Origin: Flavobacterium glaciei
GTDB taxonomy: Bacteria > Bacteroidota > Bacteroidia > Flavobacteriales > Flavobacteriaceae
Direction of reading: 5' to 3'
Assembly: GCF_003350545.1 (NCBI RefSeq)
Contig: NZ_QQBA01000006.1
Coordinates: 1 to 64,000, forward strand
DNA length: 64,000 nucleotides
The stretch's first letter is position 1. Every line of letters begins with the position of its first letter. Below are positions 62,067-64,000 of this stretch, in pieces. The translations under genes and the position numbers were made by a program. The notes under the pieces were generated by a model that was given only the letters and a program-made list of their open reading frames with translations, ran no database searches and was not told the DNA's origin.

Positions 62067-63580
62067 TGAGAGCCGATTTTAGTCAGCCACAGAGGCAATC
62101 TTCAATAGGGATTTTAGTGATGTTTTTTTACACGCTTCAGCAATACGCTAGAGCGTTGTGGCCTATGATTGTGATTTGGATTTTTAAGTTTGACGAGGTT
62201 AATAAATTGTATTTTTTCCTTGGAATGCTTACCGTTTTCGTGAGTATTGGAGTGGTTTCGTATTTGAAATACCTGAATTTCACTTTCTTTTTAGATTCGG
62301 AAAACGAAGAATTTATTATTACCGATGGCGTTTTTAATAAAACCAAAACCGCGATTCAACTGCGTAAAATCCAACAGGTAAATATCAATCAGTCTTTTAT
62401 CCAAAAGTTAATTGGCGTTTATGAATTAGACGTAGACACGGCCGGAAGCAATAAAAAAGAAGGCGCTATCAAAGCGATTTCGCATGAGTTGGCTTTGGAA
62501 TTAAAATCCCGTTTGTTGGAAAATGAAGAATTACAGCGTGTTGTTGGAACTTCAGAAACTACTTTGGAGGAAACTGAGCAAAAACTATTTGAAGTTGCTC
62601 ATCCTTTTATAAAAATCAGTGTTTTGAGTTTGCTTAAAGTTGGGATTACTTCTAATTATGGAAAAAGTATTGCATTACTGCTGATTTTCTTTAGTACAAT
62701 ATTTGAGAATTTACAAAATTTTGGAGACGAAAGCAATGTCTACAAGGACAAAGTAGGTTCTTACATTGATAAAAATTTTGTTTTTCAGACTATTTTAATA
62801 TCGATTTTGTTCTTATTTGGAGTGGTTTTAGTTGTTAATGTTGTACGAATTATTTTCAAATACTATGATTACAAAATAACGCGACAAAAAGGCTCTCTGT
62901 TATTGTCTTTTGGATTGTTAAATACAAAAAGTACGATTATCAAGCCTGAAAAAGTTCAAATAACGACCGTTACAAGAAATTATTTCCAGAGGAAAATGGG
63001 AATTTTAGAACTAAAAATTAGACAAGCTACTAGCGGAGAAAAAGAAGAACAGAAATCAATAATAGAAATCCCGGGATGCAGTGCGACTGAGAGGGATTCG
63101 ATTTTGAAATTATTGTTTCATAAAATCCCAGAAAAAGGATTGATGCTGCAACCTAATTTTCGTAAACTTATTTTTTCTGTTTTTCTTTCAATAGGATTAC
63201 CTTTGTTTGGATTTATAGCGGTTGGGTATTGGCTTGAACCTTTGATTTTTGAATATATTTATTTGGTGCCGGCGTATGTGGTAGTTATTGGATTAATCCA
63301 GTATTTTAGATTTAAGAATAGCCGATTATTCATTCACGAAAATTTTATAATAAAGCAAAGTGGTGCTTGGGACATCAGTAATGATATTATTGAGCCCAAT
63401 AAAATACAAGCGATTACGACTTCGCAGCTTTTTTGGCATAAAAAGTTGAATATTGGTTCCATAATATTGCATACCGCAGGAGGAAATATCGCTTTTCAAT
63501 TGGGGGATTATTCAGTTATAAAACAAAAAATCAACCTTTGGTTGTACGAAATAGAAACTTCCGATAGTAATTGGATGTAA
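62066..63580 (+). CDS. PH-domain membrane protein, second of pair (YdbT-like)
   Basis: This 504-residue protein has about six membrane helices and three bPH2-type domains, each with the pattern IQLRKIQQVNINQSF, IIKPEKVQITTVTRNYFQRK or IIEPNKIQAITTSQLFWHKK followed by a LELKIRQATSG-like strand. It is translationally coupled to the smaller PH-domain gene. Together they may form a membrane complex. Function is not known. Confidence 0.87.
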   Translation: MRADFSQPQRQSSIGILVMFFYTLQQYARALWPMIVIWIFKFDEVNKLYFFLGMLTVFVSIGVVSYLKYLNFTFFLDSENEEFIITDGVFNKTKTAIQLRKIQQVNINQSFIQKLIGVYELDVDTAGSNKKEGAIKAISHELALELKSRLLENEELQRVVGTSETTLEETEQKLFEVAHPFIKISVLSLLKVGITSNYGKSIALLLIFFSTIFENLQNFGDESNVYKDKVGSYIDKNFVFQTILISILFLFGVVLVVNVVRIIFKYYDYKITRQKGSLLLSFGLLNTKSTIIKPEKVQITTVTRNYFQRKMGILELKIRQATSGEKEEQKSIIEIPGCSATERDSILKLLFHKIPEKGLMLQPNFRKLIFSVFLSIGLPLFGFIAVGYWLEPLIFEYIYLVPAYVVVIGLIQYFRFKNSRLFIHENFIIKQSGAWDISNDIIEPNKIQAITTSQLFWHKKLNIGSIILHTAGGNIAFQLGDYSVIKQKINLWLYEIETSDSNWM

Positions 63581-63661
63581 CAAAATGGTTTAAAGTGTAA
63601 AGATTAAAGTTGTTTGCTCAACAAATCTTAAGTTTTAAGCCGCAAATTTTAAATAAAAAAT

Positions 63662-64000
63662 ATGAAACATTGGATTGAAGCCGCACGATTACGAACCTTA
63701 CCCTTATCGGTTTCTGGAATTATAGTGGGTAGTATGTATGCTTTGGCACACCCAACAGATAGTATATTAACGCCAACAGAAGTCTTTAACTGGCGATTGT
63801 TTGGTTTTGCAATTTTAACAACGTTAGGATTGCAAATACTCTCCAATTTCGCAAATGATTATGGTGATGGTGTAAAAGGCACTGACAATGAAGATCGAGT
63901 AGGGCCAAAACGCGCGATACAAAGTGGCGTGATTACTCCACAAGCCATGAAGCGTGCCATTATAATAACATCAGTTTTGACGTTACTTTCAGCGATGCTG
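63662..64000 (+). CDS. menA: 1,4-dihydroxy-2-naphthoate polyprenyltransferase (MenA), 5' part
   Basis: A 113-codon frame open to the window edge starts MKHWIEAARLRTLPLSVSG and has the UbiA-type Asp motif in NDYGDGVKGTDNEDRVGP, where DGVKGTDNEDR binds the prenyl diphosphate. It adds the isoprenoid tail to dihydroxynaphthoate in menaquinone synthesis. The gene is 81 bp after the PH-domain pair and is truncated by the end of the sequence. Confidence 0.93.
   Translation, partial: MKHWIEAARLRTLPLSVSGIIVGSMYALAHPTDSILTPTEVFNWRLFGFAILTTLGLQILSNFANDYGDGVKGTDNEDRVGPKRAIQSGVITPQAMKRAIIITSVLTLLSAML

Overview
This window looks like a chromosomal segment of a Flavobacterium-like member of the Bacteroidota. 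The DNA is AT-rich. Promoters with two recognisable halves follow the phylum pattern TTG / TAnnTTTG, starts are preceded by A-rich stretches rather than strong Shine-Dalgarno sites, and many proteins are of types common in Flavobacteriia (DUF1684, DUF2853, DUF2911, DUF4331, long fused CcsBA, BlaI/M56 pairs, RibBA with a decayed RibA half). I see no phage, insertion sequence, CRISPR array, rRNA or origin; the region reads as core genome with a few accessory stretches.

Layout. 1-0.5 kb: tRNA-Ser(UGA). 0.5-7.2 kb: minus-strand operon tpx-dgkA-ftsK-lolA-lptF/G-like-ribBA. 7.3-8.8 kb: redox operon (2-Cys peroxiredoxin, thioredoxin, small conserved protein). 8.9-13.5 kb: putative wall-sugar recycling operon (GHL10 hydrolase, AmpG-like permease, GH3 hexosaminidase). 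13.7-18.9 kb: D-lactate-dehydrogenase-like FAD/Fe-S enzyme and an amino-acid permease. 19-20.9 kb: DMT transporter, tRNA-Arg(ACG), apt and a 46-residue protein gene. 20.9-23.4 kb: M56 (BlaR1-like) and BlaI-like pair with a three-copy operator array. 23.6-29 kb: MFS transporter, DUF1684, TatD, TcdA, HAD, DUF2911. 29.3-33.7 kb: PIG-L deacetylase, a 35-residue membrane protein and a sodium:solute symporter. 33.8-37.6 kb: three small exported proteins (two tandem paralogues) and an Omp85-like protein. 37.7-42.5 kb: AI-2E/PerM permease, small MscS channel, Maf, UbiA-type prenyltransferase, KdsC-like phosphatase, DUF2520 reductase. 42.7-45.9 kb: CcsBA cytochrome c synthase. 46-52.4 kb: ECF sigma/anti-sigma pair divergent from two DUF4331 proteins, a TPR lipoprotein and a His-rich-plug TonB receptor. 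52.5-54.9 kb: Gpx, Dus, GNAT. 55-64 kb: menaquinone genes menD, menB and menA (cut by the window edge) interspersed with DUF2853, an M28 peptidase, a CvfB-like RNA-binding protein and a PH-domain pair.

Most distinctive signals. (1) Three perfect AACTA-N6-TAGTT sites at exactly 20-bp steps lie over the blaI promoter: one between -33 and -7, one over -33. (2) Two intergenic elements (23.52 kb and 58.70 kb) share a core whose three-base helix is GGG:CCC in one and CCC:GGG in the other, which suggests a conserved structured RNA. (3) The sigma/anti-sigma - DUF4331 x2 - TPR - TonB-receptor locus looks like an uncharacterised regulated envelope or uptake system. (4) RibBA has lost every zinc ligand of its GTP cyclohydrolase II half. 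(5) Several dispersed palindromic repeats sit between genes, and two small genes (46 and 35 codons) are easily missed.

Functions are assigned from recognised sequence motifs only; no database search was run.
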